The notes below the pieces were generated by a model, which was not told the DNA's origin, made no database searches, and saw only the letters and a program-made list of their open reading frames with translations. A stretch of DNA of 64,000 bases from Armigeres subalbatus (taxonomy: Eukaryota > Arthropoda > Insecta > Diptera > Culicidae): positions 396,454,042 to 396,518,041 of the forward strand of contig NC_085141.1 of NCBI RefSeq assembly GCF_024139115.2. The letters are read 5' to 3'. Positions within the stretch are counted from its first letter, which is position 1. Every line of letters starts with the position of its first letter. Shown in pieces: positions 1 to 11,300 of this stretch. The position numbers and the translations under genes are program-made.

Positions 1-228
1 AATGTCGGACAGTAACCCGGTGAAAATGGTTCTCGACAACGATCCGACGGGCACAAGAAGGCGAGGTGCGCAGCGGGCAAGGTGGATCGATCAGGTGGAA
101 GATTACTTGCGGACCCTCCGTAGACTGCGTGGCTGGCGACGTGTAGCCATGGACCGAGCCGAATGGAGAAGACTCTTATATACCGCACAGGCCACTTCGG
201 CCTTAGTCTGAATAAATAATAATAAATG
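1..228 (+). mobile_element. 3' end of a non-LTR retrotransposon (LINE family A)
   Basis: The reading frame from base 2 to 211 encodes the C-terminal tail of a LINE reverse-transcriptase protein, with the signature MVLDNDPTGTRRRGAQRARW. It ends in a TAA-rich tail (AATAAATAATAATAAA) typical of a LINE 3' terminus. The same tail occurs at 42180-42360 and 44570-44790, so this is a dispersed family. The element enters from the left edge; its RT and endonuclease are outside the window. The clade (RTE, I or CR1-like) cannot be fixed from this piece. Confidence 0.8.
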
Positions 229-2205
229 TTCGGCATATATGTTGCATATATCAAGAGGTATCGTTTGAGAAAATTTTGATTAATTCACCTAAAAGTGACA
301 TAGAAATTTTATTTTTTTCAAAATTGATTGAAACAAAATGGCGTCTTTGGGAAAGTTGTCAGGAATAATGCACAGAAAAACTTTGTCAAAGACACTACGG
401 AAAATATAAACAAAATATGACTTAATTCTACATAATAGGTTATTTAATACTTTAAAACTGGTATACAATAAATAATTTTGCATGGTTGAACTTTTGAAAC
501 TTATTCAGCACATAGAAATACAGCATTCAACTAAAAAATCATGACAATAATTTCAATTTATAGAAGGAATTTACAGATTTACAGATACGAATAAAATTAC
601 AAAATTGCAAAAAGTGGCAGCCAAATCAATGCACATTCAGAAAATAAGTTTCAAAGCTTTCTGTTCCTAGTACTTTCATTTGTATCTTGTTGTATCCTCG
701 TCAGATATTTGTTATTTGAAAATATGTAACTATTTTTCTAAAAGATTAATTTTTCCTCTTATTTATTTGGTAGGCACTCTTTGTTTCTCAACCGCTATTG
801 TGTCGTGATCTACTGTGGTATTCTGCTTTACCAGCTTTTTATTATAGCAACGGGTCAACTATGGTAATTTATTTTGACATATGCTATGTACGGATTTTAT
901 AGTATTTATAATCCTAGTAACCTTCGTAGATTTGCTGAACAACCAAAACGTCTGGAAAAAAATTGGCTTTGTTTTGAAACCTAATGATCCCCTTTTTTTC
1001 CATATTTCATTTCTTTTATATATTTCGTACGTATTAATTGACTGCTTATTTTTTTTAAATCGATGCTCATTCGAAGCTTGAGCCGAAGCCAGGCTAGGAG
1101 CATGGTGAAATTAATGGAATTCAAGTTGAACTTTTATATTGCAAATTTACCGTAGGGCAAAGGAAAGGCCAGAGTATCTGAATACAGAGAAATATTACAT
1201 TCACATGGCTGCTCAAAGTTCTGGATTGAGTGCCAAAACAGTCCTATGACTGAAAACAGTGACTACTTTCCATTTGTATGCGTAAACCACAGTTGCGAAG
1301 AAAAAAGAATATTCACAAATTTTGGTCATTTTGAATTGGGCTCCACCATCCCTCTGCGGTTTTTCTAACGATCCCTGATTCTAGATGTCCAACTTCAGTT
1401 CACCTCCAGATAATCATATTGATATAGAAAGCCTATCGTTTTTCTGCTTCACTTTGTTAACTCTGAACGTCTTTTAAGAGCTGTTACTATACAACTTGGT
1501 TGACACCCTGACAAATTCACTGAAATTAGTTCAAGATCCGACTTAAAAAAAAGCTAGTAGTGAAAGTATACTGCATCGCCCATAATTATAATATTATTAA
1601 TTAAAATAATTATAATAATCTCTGAGGACCTATTTAGTCCATTACCAGTAGCTTAGGAAGGCATGAATGAGAACACCATGGATGTATATCTATCCGAATG
1701 ACATGAGAAAAGTTGGTAGCTTTGCCCACCATGTTTCAGCATTCATACAGCCAAACAACCTCCACTTCCCTACCTTTCTACTACCACTCGCCACTCGTTC
1801 AAAGTGGTAGTTTGTTTAGAGACCATAGCCCTAAAAGTAGCCCGAAACTTCGGGAATTTTTTCGCGGAATTTTGGTTCCCATGTATTTTAAATGGGACCG
1901 GGATTTCATTTTTCCGTGACGGTATTCCCGCCCCTTTGAAAATTCATTGGAATAAAATTCACGGATCAATTTTTAAGATGTGGAGTTACCTTGAGCAGGG
2001 CCTCAGGTGACGCTTTTCCAGTAAAACGCCAGTGTAACACCAATTACAAATTAAGTGTTTCGTAAAACAGTTCTCGTCCAATGGACGTATCCTTAGCTTG
2101 AGATGTGAGACAACTCTATTTGAAACGACCTCGAAATCCAAAATCCTTGACCTTACGAGTTATATTATTTCGACCTTATATTACGAGTTATATTACGATC
2201 CAGTC
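229..2205. other. Intergenic stretch, no gene recognised
   Basis: AT-rich DNA with only short open frames on both strands. None has a recognisable motif, splice context or codon bias. Short runs such as CCCGAAACTTCGGGAA near 1838 form small inverted repeats, but no element boundary could be drawn. Confidence 0.5.
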
Positions 2206-2210
2206 AGTAG

Positions 2211-2868
2211 TGTCGTGACCGGAACTTCCAAGCTCCGATTGACGGAATGGTGCCACCCGCTACTCGCCATCGGAGCGAATGCTGTCACCTCCGAACGACA
2301 ATTCAAGTAGAGAGCGGTGCTTTCTACTCGAATTGTCCACGAGAATCTGCTTCCTCCAGTGACATTTCAATCAGCAGAGGGCGGTGCCACCCGCTTACTC
2401 ACTGTCTACCAATGTCACCGGGAATTCCGCTGCTGCTTGGACCTACTCCTGTAGGTCCTGGTCCCGGCACTACGTTAAAGTAGTGTAGCCCTGGTCGATG
2501 TGTTTCCACACATCTGCCAACTATTCAAATTCGTTCGATCATTTTTCTCATATTCATAGACATATGAGTCATGGTCCGTTAGTGATGAGTTAACACTTCA
2601 TGCATATCATTCGTACCTTGTTGCCATATTTTACCATTAATGCCATCGACTTGCATTAGATGACATTTAATTGCCTACTTCACGGTTGATTCTCAGCAAT
2701 ACGCACCGAGCTTTCATAGCTTGGTTACACCACACATTCAAGAGTTTGAGATATGAGAAGATTTATAGTTAGCCCCAAACTATTTTTTTAAGAGTTATCA
2801 AGTATGTTTAAAGGAACTTATGCTTTGTTATATTTTTTTCTTCTATTTACTTAATCTCCAATACTACA
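2211..2868 (-). repeat. LTR (3' LTR in element orientation)
   Basis: It matches 8024-8690 along its whole length with scattered substitutions and small indels. It begins TGTCGTGACC and ends CTCCAATACTACA on the plus strand. It is preceded by AGTAG, half of the target duplication. Confidence 0.85.
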
Positions 2869-2890
2869 ATCCCGCTCACCTCTACTCTTT
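2869..2890 (-). promoter_or_regulatory. Probable polypurine tract
   Basis: Read on the minus strand this is CAAAGAGTAGAGGTGAGCGG followed by GAT and then the LTR. A purine-rich run immediately upstream of the 3' LTR is where plus-strand DNA synthesis is primed in LTR elements. Three T residues interrupt the run, so it may be partly decayed. Confidence 0.55.
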
Positions 2891-2939
2891 GAAACAATCC
2901 TTAACAAAAAAATTCATTCATTTGAAATCCTATAATTAT

Positions 2940-5900
2940 CAGAATTAAATCCAAATGCACTAAGAATTTTCATAGCATTCACATCCAATTCAACATCAAT
3001 TTCAATCCAAATTCAACATATCAAAACTTTTAGTAAATCAAATCCAGTCGTTATATACATTTTTTAATTTCCAACTCAACAGCAGTTAAACTTCAAATTG
3101 GCCATCAACACTCGATTTCAAACCAAATACCAAATCCAATCGATATCCTATCCATAAACAATCCAAATTCAATTAAAATTAAATACAAATTTAATCGAAA
3201 TCCAAATCCAATACAAATTCGTTCTAATGCAAACCAATTTAAATCCAAATCCAATCGAAATCCAAATCCAATCCGAATCCAATCCAATTCCAGTTCAAAT
3301 CTAATCTAAGGCAAACTAAATCCAAAACAAATTCAGTTTAATACATCCCAAATTCAATCCAAATCCAATCCAATCAAATTTAATACAATCCAAATCCAGA
3401 GCTTCTAATTCATTTCGATTTCTTATCTGAATGCAAATCAAACTAAATCCAAATTCAATACAAATCCAAACTAAATCCAGTCCCAATCTAATACAAACCA
3501 AATCCAATACAAATCCGAGCCAAATCCAATCCAAATTGAATCGAAATCCAATCCAAATCCAATTCAAATCCAAATGAAAATTCAATTTAATCCAACCCAA
3601 TCCAAGGCAAATCAAATCCAATCCAAATTCAATCTAATACCATCCAAATTGAGTCCAAATCCAGTCCAATTCCAAATCAAATTCAAATATAAATCCAATC
3701 AAACTACAATCAAAATCTAACCTATCTAAATCCTACCCGAATCCAATGCTTAATCTGCATAATCCAAATTTTAACCAACTTCAATGCAAATCCAATACGA
3801 ATCTAATCCAAATTAAATTTAAATCTATTGCAAATCCAATTGAAATCCATTGCAAATCTAATTCAAATCCAATACGAATCCAATCCAAATCCAGTCCAAA
3901 TACAAATCCAATCCAATGCAAACCAAATCCAATCCAAATTCTATCTAATACAATCCAAATTAAATACAAATCCAATTCAATTCCAATTTAAATCCAATTT
4001 AAGGTAAACCAAATCCAATACAAATTCGATTTAATACAATCCAAATTCAATCCAAATCCAATCCAAATCCAACACAAATCCAATCCAAATTCAATCCAAA
4101 TCCAATCGAAATCCAATCCAAATCCAATCCAAATCCAATCCAAATCCAATCCAAATCCAATCCAAATCCAGTTGAAATCCAATTCAAAGCAAATCAAAAC
4201 CAAATCCAATCCAAATTCAATATAATACAATCGAAATCCAATACAAATCCAATCCAAATCTAATCCAAATGCACTCCAACTCCAAATCCACTCCAAATCC
4301 AATCCAAATCTAATCCAAACCCAATCCAATTTTAATCCAAATCTGATCCTAAACCAATCCAAATCCAATCCAAATCGAATCCAAATCCATCCTGAGTCCA
4401 ATCCAATTCCAATTCAAATCCAATTCAAGGCAAACCAAATACAATCTAATACAATCCAAATTCAATCTGAATCCAATTCAAATCCAGTCCAAATCCAACC
4501 GAAATAAAAAAATCAAAACAAATCCAATGCAAATCTAATGCAAACCTAAAAAATAAATCCAATTGAAATCCAATCCAAATCCAATATAAATTAAATTTAA
4601 ATCCAATTCAAATCCAAATCCAATCCAACGCAATCAATTTAATACAATCCAAATTCGAAACTTCTAATTCATTTTGATTTCATATGTTCATCAATATTTT
4701 ATTTTATTAATAAAATTTAAATCTATTGCAAATCCAATTCAAATCCATTGCAAATCCAATCCAAATCCAATACGAATCCAATACAAATCCAATCCAAATC
4801 CAGTCCAAATCCAAAACTAAATCCAATCCAATGCAAACCAAATCCAATCCAAATTCGATCTAATACAATCCAAATTAAATCCAAATCCAATTCAATTCCA
4901 AATCAAATCCAGTCTAGGGCAAACCAAATCCAATACAAATTTGATCTAATGGAATCAAAATTCAATCCAAATCCAGTCCCAATCTAAATCCAAATCCAAT
5001 CCAAATTCAATCCAAATCCAATCCAAATCCAATCCAAATCCAATCCAAATCCAATCCAAATCCAATCCAAATCCAATCCAAATCCAATCCAAATCTAATC
5101 CAACTCAATTCCAAATCAAATTCAAATATAAATCCAATCCGAATCCAATCAGAATACAATCAAAATCCAACCTATCTAAATCCTATCCGAATCCAATGTT
5201 AATCCTATGCAAATCCAAATTTTAATCAACTTCAATGCAAGTCCAATACGAATCTAATCCAAATTAAATTTAAATCTATTGCAAATCTAATTCAAATCCA
5301 TTGCAAATCTAATTCAAATCCAATACGAATCCAATCCAAATCCAATCCAAATCCAAAACTAAATCCAATCCAATGCAAACCAAATCCAATCCAAATTCGA
5401 TCTAATACAATCCAAATTAAATCCAAATCCAATTCAATTCCAAATCAAATCCAGTCTAAGGCAAACCAAATCCAATACAAATTTGATCTAATGCAATCCA
5501 AATTCAATCCAAATCCAGTCCCAATCTAAATCCAAATCCAATCCAAATTTAATCCAAATCCAATCCAAATCCAATCCAAATCTAATCCAACTCAATTCCA
5601 AATCAAATTCAAATATAAATCCAATCCGAATCCAATCAGAATACAATCAAAATCCAACCTATCTAAATCCTATCCGAATCCAATGTTAATCCTATGCAAA
5701 TCCAAATTTTAATCAACTTCAATGCAAGTCCAATACGAATCTAATCCAAATTAAATTTAAATCTATTGCAAATCTAATTCAAATCCATTGCAAATCTAAT
5801 TCAAATCCAATACGAATCCAATCCAAATCCAGTCCAAATACAAATCCAATCCAATGCAAACCAAATCCAATCCAAATTCGATTTAATACAATCCCAATTA

Positions 5901-7750
5901 AATCCAAATCCAATTCAATTCCAAATCAAATCCAATCTAAGTAAACCAAATCCAATACAAATTCGATCTTATGCAATCCAAATTCAATCCAAATCCAGTC
6001 CCAATCTAAATCCAAATCCAATACAAATTCAATCCAAATCCATTCAAAATTCAATTCAAATCCAATCCAAATCCAAATCCAATTCAAATTCAATCCAAAT
6101 CCAATCCAAATCAAATCCAACTCAATTCCAAATCAAATTCAAATATATTCCAATCAGAATCCAATCCAAATACAATCAAAATCCAACCTATCTAAATCCT
6201 GTCCGAATCCAATCTTAATCCTATGCAAATCCAAATTTTAACCAACTTCAATGCAAATCCAATACGAATCTAATCCAAATTAAATTTAAATCTATTGCAA
6301 ATCCAATTGAAATCCATTGCAAATCTAATTCAAATCCAATACGGATCCAATCCAAATCCAGTCCAAATACAAATCCAATCCAATGCAAACCAAATCCAAT
6401 CCAAATTCGATCTAATACAATCCAAATTAAATACAAATCCAATTCAATTCCCATTCAAATCCAATTTAAGGCAAACCAAATTCAATACAAGCTCGATTTA
6501 ATACAATCCAAATCCAATCCAAATCCAACCCAAATCCAACCCAATTCCAATCCAAATTCAATTCAAATCCAATCCATATCCAATCCAAATCCAATCCAAA
6601 TCCAATCCAAATCTAATCCGAATCTAATCCAAATCCAATCCAATTCCAATTCAAATCCAATTCAAAGCAAATCAAAACCAAATCCAATCCTAATTCAATA
6701 TAATACAATCGAAATCCAATACAAATCCAATCCAATTCTAATCCAAATGCACTCCAAATCCAATCCAAATCGAATCCAAATCTAATCCAATTCTAATCCA
6801 AATCTGGTCCTAAACAAATCCAATCCAAATTCATTCCGAATCCAATTCAAATCCAGTCCAAATCCAATCCAAATAAAAAAAATCAAAACAAATCCAATGC
6901 AAATCTAATGCAAACCTAAAAAATAAATCCAATTGAAATCCAATCCAAATCCAACATAAATTAAATTTAAATCCAATTCAAATCCAAATCCAATCCAATC
7001 CAATCAAAATTTAATACAATCCAAATCCAAAACTTCTAATTCGTTTTGATTTCATATGTTTATCAATATTTTATTTTATTAATTGAATTTAAATCTATTG
7101 CAAATCCAATTCAAATCCATTGCAAATCCAATCCAAATCCAATATGAATCCAATTCCAATCCAGTCCAAATCCAAATCTAAATCCAATCCAATGCAAACC
7201 AAATCCAATCCAAATTCGATCTAATACAATCCATATTAAATCCAAATCCAATTCAATTCCAAATCAAATCCAATCTAAGGCAAACCAAATCCAATACAAA
7301 TTCGATCTAATGCAATCCAAATTCAATCCAAATCCAGTCCCAATCTAAATCCAAATCCAATCCAAATGCAATCCAAATCCAATCCAAATCCAACCCAAAT
7401 CCAATCCAAATTCAATCCAAATCCAATCTAAATCCAATCCAAATCCAATTCAAAGCAAATCAAAACCAAATCCAATCCAAATTCAATATAATACAATCCA
7501 CATTCAATTCTAAGTTTAATTTCCAATCCACTGAAACACATTCAAATCTATTTTCAAATTCGATTCAATTTTAATTCAAATTTTATCTTAATATTATGCA
7601 ATATAAATCATACTCTAAATCCATTCTTAAATGCAATAACATATCTAATTCAATCCAAATAACTTTGTCGTTACATCTTTGCATATAAAACTTATGGAAA
7701 ATATTTGATTTCCAAATCTAATACCCAATCTAATTACAAATCCAATTGAA
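2940..7750 (-). repeat. Degenerate AATCCAAATCC satellite inside the LTR element
   Basis: The tract is built of 5-6-bp units AATCC/AAATCC (11-bp period AATCCAAATCC) with point changes. It has higher-order structure. A block containing ATCCAACCTATCTAAATCC and TTTTAATCAACTTCAATGCAA recurs at about 3720, 5170, 5660 and 6180. A second landmark (AAACCTAAAAAATAAATCC) occurs at about 4540 and 6913, and a third (ATCAATATTTTATTTTATTAA) near 4690 and 7061, both about 2.37 kb apart, so a segment of that size was duplicated. Open frames here are low-complexity repeats (IWIGFGLDLDW-like) and are not genes. Confidence 0.9.
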
Positions 7751-7807
7751 TGTTTATTCTCAACACTCTTTCTGTCTCCAGCAGACACTTTTTTTTTTTA
7801 ATTTCTC

Positions 7808-8000
7808 GACTCTCCGTCTATCTCCACCGGAGAGTCTACTTTATCTTTAGACCTCCGTCTTCTACCACCGGGGTCATTTAGTTTTCCTTGACTCTCCGTC
7901 TATTTCCACCAGAGAGCCTTGTTTATTCTAAGACCTCCGTCTACTTCTACCGGAGTCTTTCTTTGTCTAGGCTCTCCGTCTATCTCCACCGGAGAGCCTA
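7808..8000 (-). repeat. Array of five tandem stem-loops beside the primer site
   Basis: Five near-regular inverted repeats lie at 7808-7836, 7850-7875, 7890-7918, 7932-7957 and 7968-8000. They alternate between a long form (arms CTCTCCG/CGGAGAG, loop TCTATCTCCAC-like) and a short form (CTCCG/CGGAG or CGGGG). The first stem closes GAC/GTC and the last GGC/GCC, a paired change that keeps the base pair. The last stem extends to 11 bp (TAGGCTCTCCG with CGGAGAGCCTA). In element orientation the array follows the PBS, the position of the 5' untranslated leader where packaging and dimerisation signals sit in retroelements. Such a role here is inference. Confidence 0.75.
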
Positions 8001-8010
8001 CCAAACCTAC

Positions 8011-8022
8011 CTTTTTGCGCCA
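8011..8022 (-). promoter_or_regulatory. Candidate tRNA primer-binding site
   Basis: On the minus strand the LTR ends GGTCACGACA, followed by A and then TGGCGCAAAAAG. PBSs begin TGG because they pair with the CCA end of a tRNA, and sit within a few bases of the 5' LTR. The matching tRNA was not identified. Confidence 0.6.
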
Positions 8023-8023
8023 T

Positions 8024-8690
8024 TGTCGTGACCGGAACTTCCAAGCTCCGATTGACGGAATGGTGCCACCCGCTACTCGCCATCGGAGCGAATGCTGTCA
8101 CCTCCGAACGACAATTCAAGTAGAGAGCAGTGCTTTCTACTCGAATTGTCCACGAGAATCTGCTTCCTCCAGTGACATTTCGATCAGCAGAGGGCGGTGC
8201 CACCCGCGTATTCACTGTCTACTAATGCCACTGGGAATTCCGCTGCTACTTGGACCTACTCCTGTAGGTCCTGGTCCCGGGATGGGCACTACGTTAAAGT
8301 ATAGTGTAACCCTGGTCGATGCGTTTCTACACATCTGCCAACTATTCAAATCCGTTTGATCATTTTACTCATATTCATAGACATATGAGTCATGGTCCGT
8401 TAGTGATGAGTTAACATTTCATGCATATCATTCGTACCTTGTATTTGTATATTATACCATTATTGGCATCGACTTGCATTAGATGAGATTTACTTGCCCA
8501 CTTCACAGTTGATTGCCAGCAATACGCACCGAGCTTTCATAGCTTGGTTACACCACACATTCAAGAGTTTGAGATATGAGAAGATTTATAGTTAGCCCCA
8601 AACTATTTTTTTTAAGAGTTATCAAGTATGTTTAAAGGAACTTATGCTTTGTTATATTTTTTTTCTATTTACTTAATCTCCAATACTACA
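8024..8690 (-). repeat. LTR (5' LTR in element orientation)
   Basis: It is the partner of 2211-2868, slightly longer because of small insertions (for example an extra GGATGGG near 8281). On the minus strand it contains ACTATAAATC near 8597, a possible TATA box. It is followed by AGTAG at 8691-8695, the second half of the target duplication. Confidence 0.85.
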
Positions 8691-8695
8691 AGTAG

Positions 8696-8970
8696 TACCT
8701 AGAATAACAAAAAAATAGATGAATACATGCCAAAACAATTAATTAATTAGGGACGGCTTGTTAGGTTCTGCTTGGGAAACGTTTCCAAATAAACATGCTG
8801 AAAATTTTCGCCCCGTAAACAGTTCAGTATGAAACCTAGGCAACAATAATTGTGCCATAAGAATTGTACACAGCTAGAAAACTTACTTACCATAGTTGAT
8901 TTATGGCTAGCGTAAAAAGCTAGTCCACACAGAATCTATTTTAGACATTCGTTGTTGTTATCAAAAAAAA
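8696..8970. other. Unassigned spacer
   Basis: AT-rich sequence between the LTR element and the first hammerhead-bearing palindrome. No gene or repeat boundary was recognised. Confidence 0.4.
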
Positions 8971-8980
8971 AAGTCTTCCC

Positions 8981-9190
8981 TTGTCATAAGACGAATTAGT
9001 ACTATTCGATTGAATTCCACCACTGAATTGTAACTATACAGATACATTTTTCGACATCAATAGTTAGGCCGTCTTCAGTGTCTCATACTTGACCCGACTT
9101 ACTGCTGAGGGCGAAATATGTATCTGTGAAGTTACAATCAAGTGGTGACATTAAATGGAATAATACAAACTCATCTTATGACTAGCTTAT
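8981..9190. mobile_element. PLE-like palindrome with hammerhead core, copy 1
   Basis: The left arm CTTGTCATAAGACGAATTAG is answered at the right by CATCTTATGACTAG. The left arm, on the minus strand, carries a complete head plus ribozyme core (see 9038-9082). The right arm starts inside the core at 9109 (CTGCTGAGGGCGAAAT). Flanks AAGTCTTCCC (8971-8980) and AAGTTTCCCC (9191-9200) match at 8 of 10 and may be an aged target duplication. It is the most diverged copy in the window. Confidence 0.7.
9038..9082 (-). ncRNA. Hammerhead-ribozyme-like core
   Basis: Minus strand, in order: GACA (stem I), CTGAAGA (conserved CUGANGA box), stem II CGGC/GTCG, GAAA, a short AT stem III, and ATC (cleavage triplet), then TGT. 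Known PLE hammerheads have this very short stem III. One extra base lies between the CUGANGA box and stem II compared with the textbook core, so activity needs testing. Confidence 0.55.
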
Positions 9191-9420
9191 AAGTTTCCCC
9201 GCAAAAATCGCCTTTGAATCTTCCCCATGGAACCTCATAGAATGTACAATGTTTAATACTATGCTTCTCCACAAATTTTCTTTTGCGCTTTTCCGAAAAA
9301 AAATTACAGGAGTCTTTTGAATTTTCTACGGGATGTTCTTTCAAATTAGAACTGGAAATCTTTTATATTTTTATGGGAAATCCTTCTAATTTTTTCGAAA
9401 AAACTTCATAATTCTCATAC
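9191..9420. other. Unassigned spacer
   Basis: AT-rich DNA with several TTCCG/CGGAA-like words but no clear element. Confidence 0.35.
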
Positions 9421-9423
9421 ATT

Positions 9424-9610
9424 AGGGCTGCTTTAATTAGTATGGAAAAACTTATTCAAATTTCATAATGGGTTGCCCTCTTATTTCGTGCTATTTGATG
9501 CCCAAATGCTCTGTAAAAAAATTCGGCCAAATCGGTCAACGTTTGGACGGTGCTAAACTCATTGGAATCTTATATGGACAATATATGGAGAAACATCGAA
9601 AAGAGAAGTA
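9424..9610 (+). repeat. Dispersed repeat, copy 1 (MITE-like)
   Basis: It shares words such as ATTCGGCCAAATCGGTCAACG, GGTTGCCCTCTTATT and AGTATGGAAAAACTT with the opposite strand of 13880-14075. A two-copy inverted relationship within 5 kb marks a dispersed element. Termini were not resolved and the 61-codon open frame over it is not a gene. Confidence 0.5.
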
Positions 9611-9728
9611 CATTTTGAGCAAATTTCGTTTCTTTTACACTATAAAAACATAACATAAACGACGTAGAGATTTTCAGATAATTTCAAAAATCTCATAATA
9701 GAAAATTTTTGGAAATGAATCGTTTAGT

Positions 9729-9938
9729 GATTAATTATTTTAGAGCGTCTTAGGGGAAATGCTACTAGGTTAAAAGACTATTATTCTTCCATTTACTTTC
9801 ACTATTAACTTTTTTATGTATCAGTCGATAACAAACACTGAAGAAGTTTCCAAGTAGGAAACGAAATACCTATCTGCTTGTTGATACATACAAAAGTTAA
9901 TAGTGGAAGTAAATGGAAGAATAATAGTCTTTTAACCT
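9729..9938 (-). mobile_element. PLE-like palindrome of a second subfamily, with 13-bp target duplication
   Basis: TGAATCGTTTAGT flanks the unit exactly at 9716-9728 and 9939-9951. Inside, arms AGGTTAAAAGACTATTATTC and its complement (GAATAATAGTCTTTTAACCT) form a long palindrome from 9767 to 9938. The unpaired 38 bp at the left (9729-9766) read on the minus strand as CATTTCCCCTAAGACGCTCTAAAATAATT, which resembles the unpaired 3' tail of the other copies (CATTCCACTAAAAAGCTCAAAATAATT). The two families are therefore related despite different arms. Its centre holds a hammerhead-like core. Confidence 0.75.
9831..9881 (+). ncRNA. Hammerhead-ribozyme-like core (second subfamily)
   Basis: In order: ACAAACA, CTGAAGA, A, stem II GTTTCC/GGAAAC closed by a 5-base loop, GAAA, a tiny stem III (TACCTA), TC, and TGCTTGT. 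The last block pairs with the first (stem I, six of seven pairs). Stem II is strong. The same extra base after CUGANGA is seen as in the other copies. This is the best-formed stem I in the window. Confidence 0.6.
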
Positions 9939-9951
9939 TGAATCGTTTAGT

Positions 9952-10339
9952 TTGTTAAAACCATCATTGATTTACATGGAATTTCGTAATCATAGATCAC
10001 GAGACGTAAATTTTCAAACAGCGATGAGGGACGTAACCACTGGAAACTATTTTGAATTCCTGTGCCGTTTTCCTAACTAAATAAAAATTAGCGGGTTTCT
10101 AGTAAAATAACACTTACAATTCTGAGTTCCGTATTAAATAAGAAAAACTTAATTTGTGTTTAATATGAATAAGCATACTTACTTAAAAAATCTTGCTTTC
10201 ACCTGGGAGAAGGCCCAAAAGGAGCTGAAGAATTTTACTCTTTAACGATAATGTCAATATCTATGGAAACAACATTGACTAAGCCGTCAAATCTTCATCT
10301 AATTTTTATTTATCCGATTTTTTAGCTTCCATGCAGTCG
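9952..10339. other. Unassigned spacer
   Basis: AT-rich DNA without a recognisable gene. It adjoins LINE sequence on the right. Confidence 0.35.
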
Positions 10340-11045
10340 ATTGTTGAGCAATCTTACTTACTTGATGGGCTACAGCTCTTCCTTGACGAACCTACGCAGA
10401 ATGGAGTATCCTTCTCTACTGGATTAAATCATGAGCCAATCGTTTCCAGTCGTCCTGCACGATTGGCACTCTCAGGACCTCTTCTACTGCAAAAAGCTAT
10501 TGTGTAGGCGGCCTTCCACGAAGCCACGGCCTCTTCCTCTACTGAATATTATCTTCGCTTGACGCTCTTCCGGCAATCGACCAACGTGTCAAGCCCACCG
10601 TAGTCTGCCGTGTTGTATAAGCTTAATAATATCCAGGTGTGTAAAGATTCATGCGACGTGATTCACGCGACGCTGCCAGATGCCGTTCTCATGTTTACCG
10701 CCGAGTATTTCCTGCAGCACCTTGCGCTAGAACACTCGTAATGCTCTCTGATCAGCCTGCTTTAACGTCCATGTTTCAATGCCGTATAAAGCCGTTTGCG
10801 TTGATCGTGAGTCCAATCCTCACTGTCTTCCTCGTATAAGGCACAAAAACCTCTTCAACACAAAGCAAAAGATCATATGCAATCTTATGATAATGGTACT
10901 GCTTCATAATCGCTCCCTTGAACGCTATATTGAACAGTTGATCCAAGAGTATATCACCCTGCTTCAATCCATCTAAGGTTGCAAATGATGTGGATATTTC
11001 ATCCGCAACCCTTACACTTGATTTCGATCCGTCCAACGTTACTAG
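10340..11045 (-). pseudogene. LINE reverse transcriptase fragment (C-terminal half), decayed
   Basis: On the minus strand the frame from 11036 reads through RT motifs (DGLKQGDILLDQLFNIAFKG, the LPQG-like region) and then, with frameshifts and stops, the region near the end of many LINE proteins (GIETWTLK-like, then KHENGIW and RLRWLGHVGRLPER-like words). It is probably the same insertion as 11650-11860, separated by a SINE. It lacks an intact catalytic region and is not functional. Confidence 0.7.
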
Positions 11046-11300
11046 TGGCTCAACTACAAAGCAAGACCATGCTGAGGGTGGCTGGGTTCGATTTCCGGTG
11101 CTGGTTAGACAATTTTTAGATTGGAAATTGTCTCGACTTCCCTGGGCATAAAAGTATCATCGTGTTAGCCTCATGATATACGAATGCAGAAATGGTAACT
11201 TGGCTTAGAAACCTAGCAGTTAATAATTGAGGAAGTGCTTAAAGTGTTCATTAAGTATGAAGCTGCGAGACGGTAATGTCCAATGCCAATGCCAATAAGG
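11046..11300 (+). mobile_element. tRNA-derived SINE (Feilai-like), 5' truncated
   Basis: It contains a pol III B-box (GGTTCGATTTCCGG) and the downstream body TCTCGACTTCCCTGGGCATA through GAAGTGCTTAAAGTGTTCATT, ending GCCAATAAGGAGAAG. The 5' end lacks the CCCTCCTTAGCCGTGCGG start seen, as its complement, in the copies at 47559 and 60891. It lies inside LINE sequence. Confidence 0.85.

Larger units (their letters stand above)
2211..8690 (-). mobile_element. Non-coding LTR retrotransposon (LARD-like) with satellite interior
   Basis: Two direct repeats of about 660 bp (2211-2868 and 8024-8690) bound 5.15 kb. Both start TGTCGTGACCGG and end ACTACA, so the element has TG...CA ends on either strand. 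The 5-bp sequence AGTAG precedes the left copy (2206-2210) and follows the right copy (8691-8695), a target-site duplication. Orientation is set by a TGGCGC primer-site-like sequence read on the minus strand next to 8024, and by a purine-rich tract on the minus strand next to 2868. The interior has no gag or pol; it is a degenerate A-rich satellite (about 2940-7750) followed by a hairpin array (7808-8000). Known LARD/TRIM elements are non-autonomous and rely on a partner's proteins; that this one does is inference. The repeats differ by several indels, so the insertion is not very recent. Confidence 0.85.

Noticed and set aside
3105..6501. Many open frames such as MDLIWIGFGLDLDWIW on both strands
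   Set aside because: They are translations of the AATCC/AAATCC satellite, in several frames and on both strands, with no real sequence complexity.
2940..7750. Possible CRISPR-like or regulated repeat array
   Set aside because: There are no unique spacers between constant repeats; units are continuous and degenerate. The host is a eukaryote.
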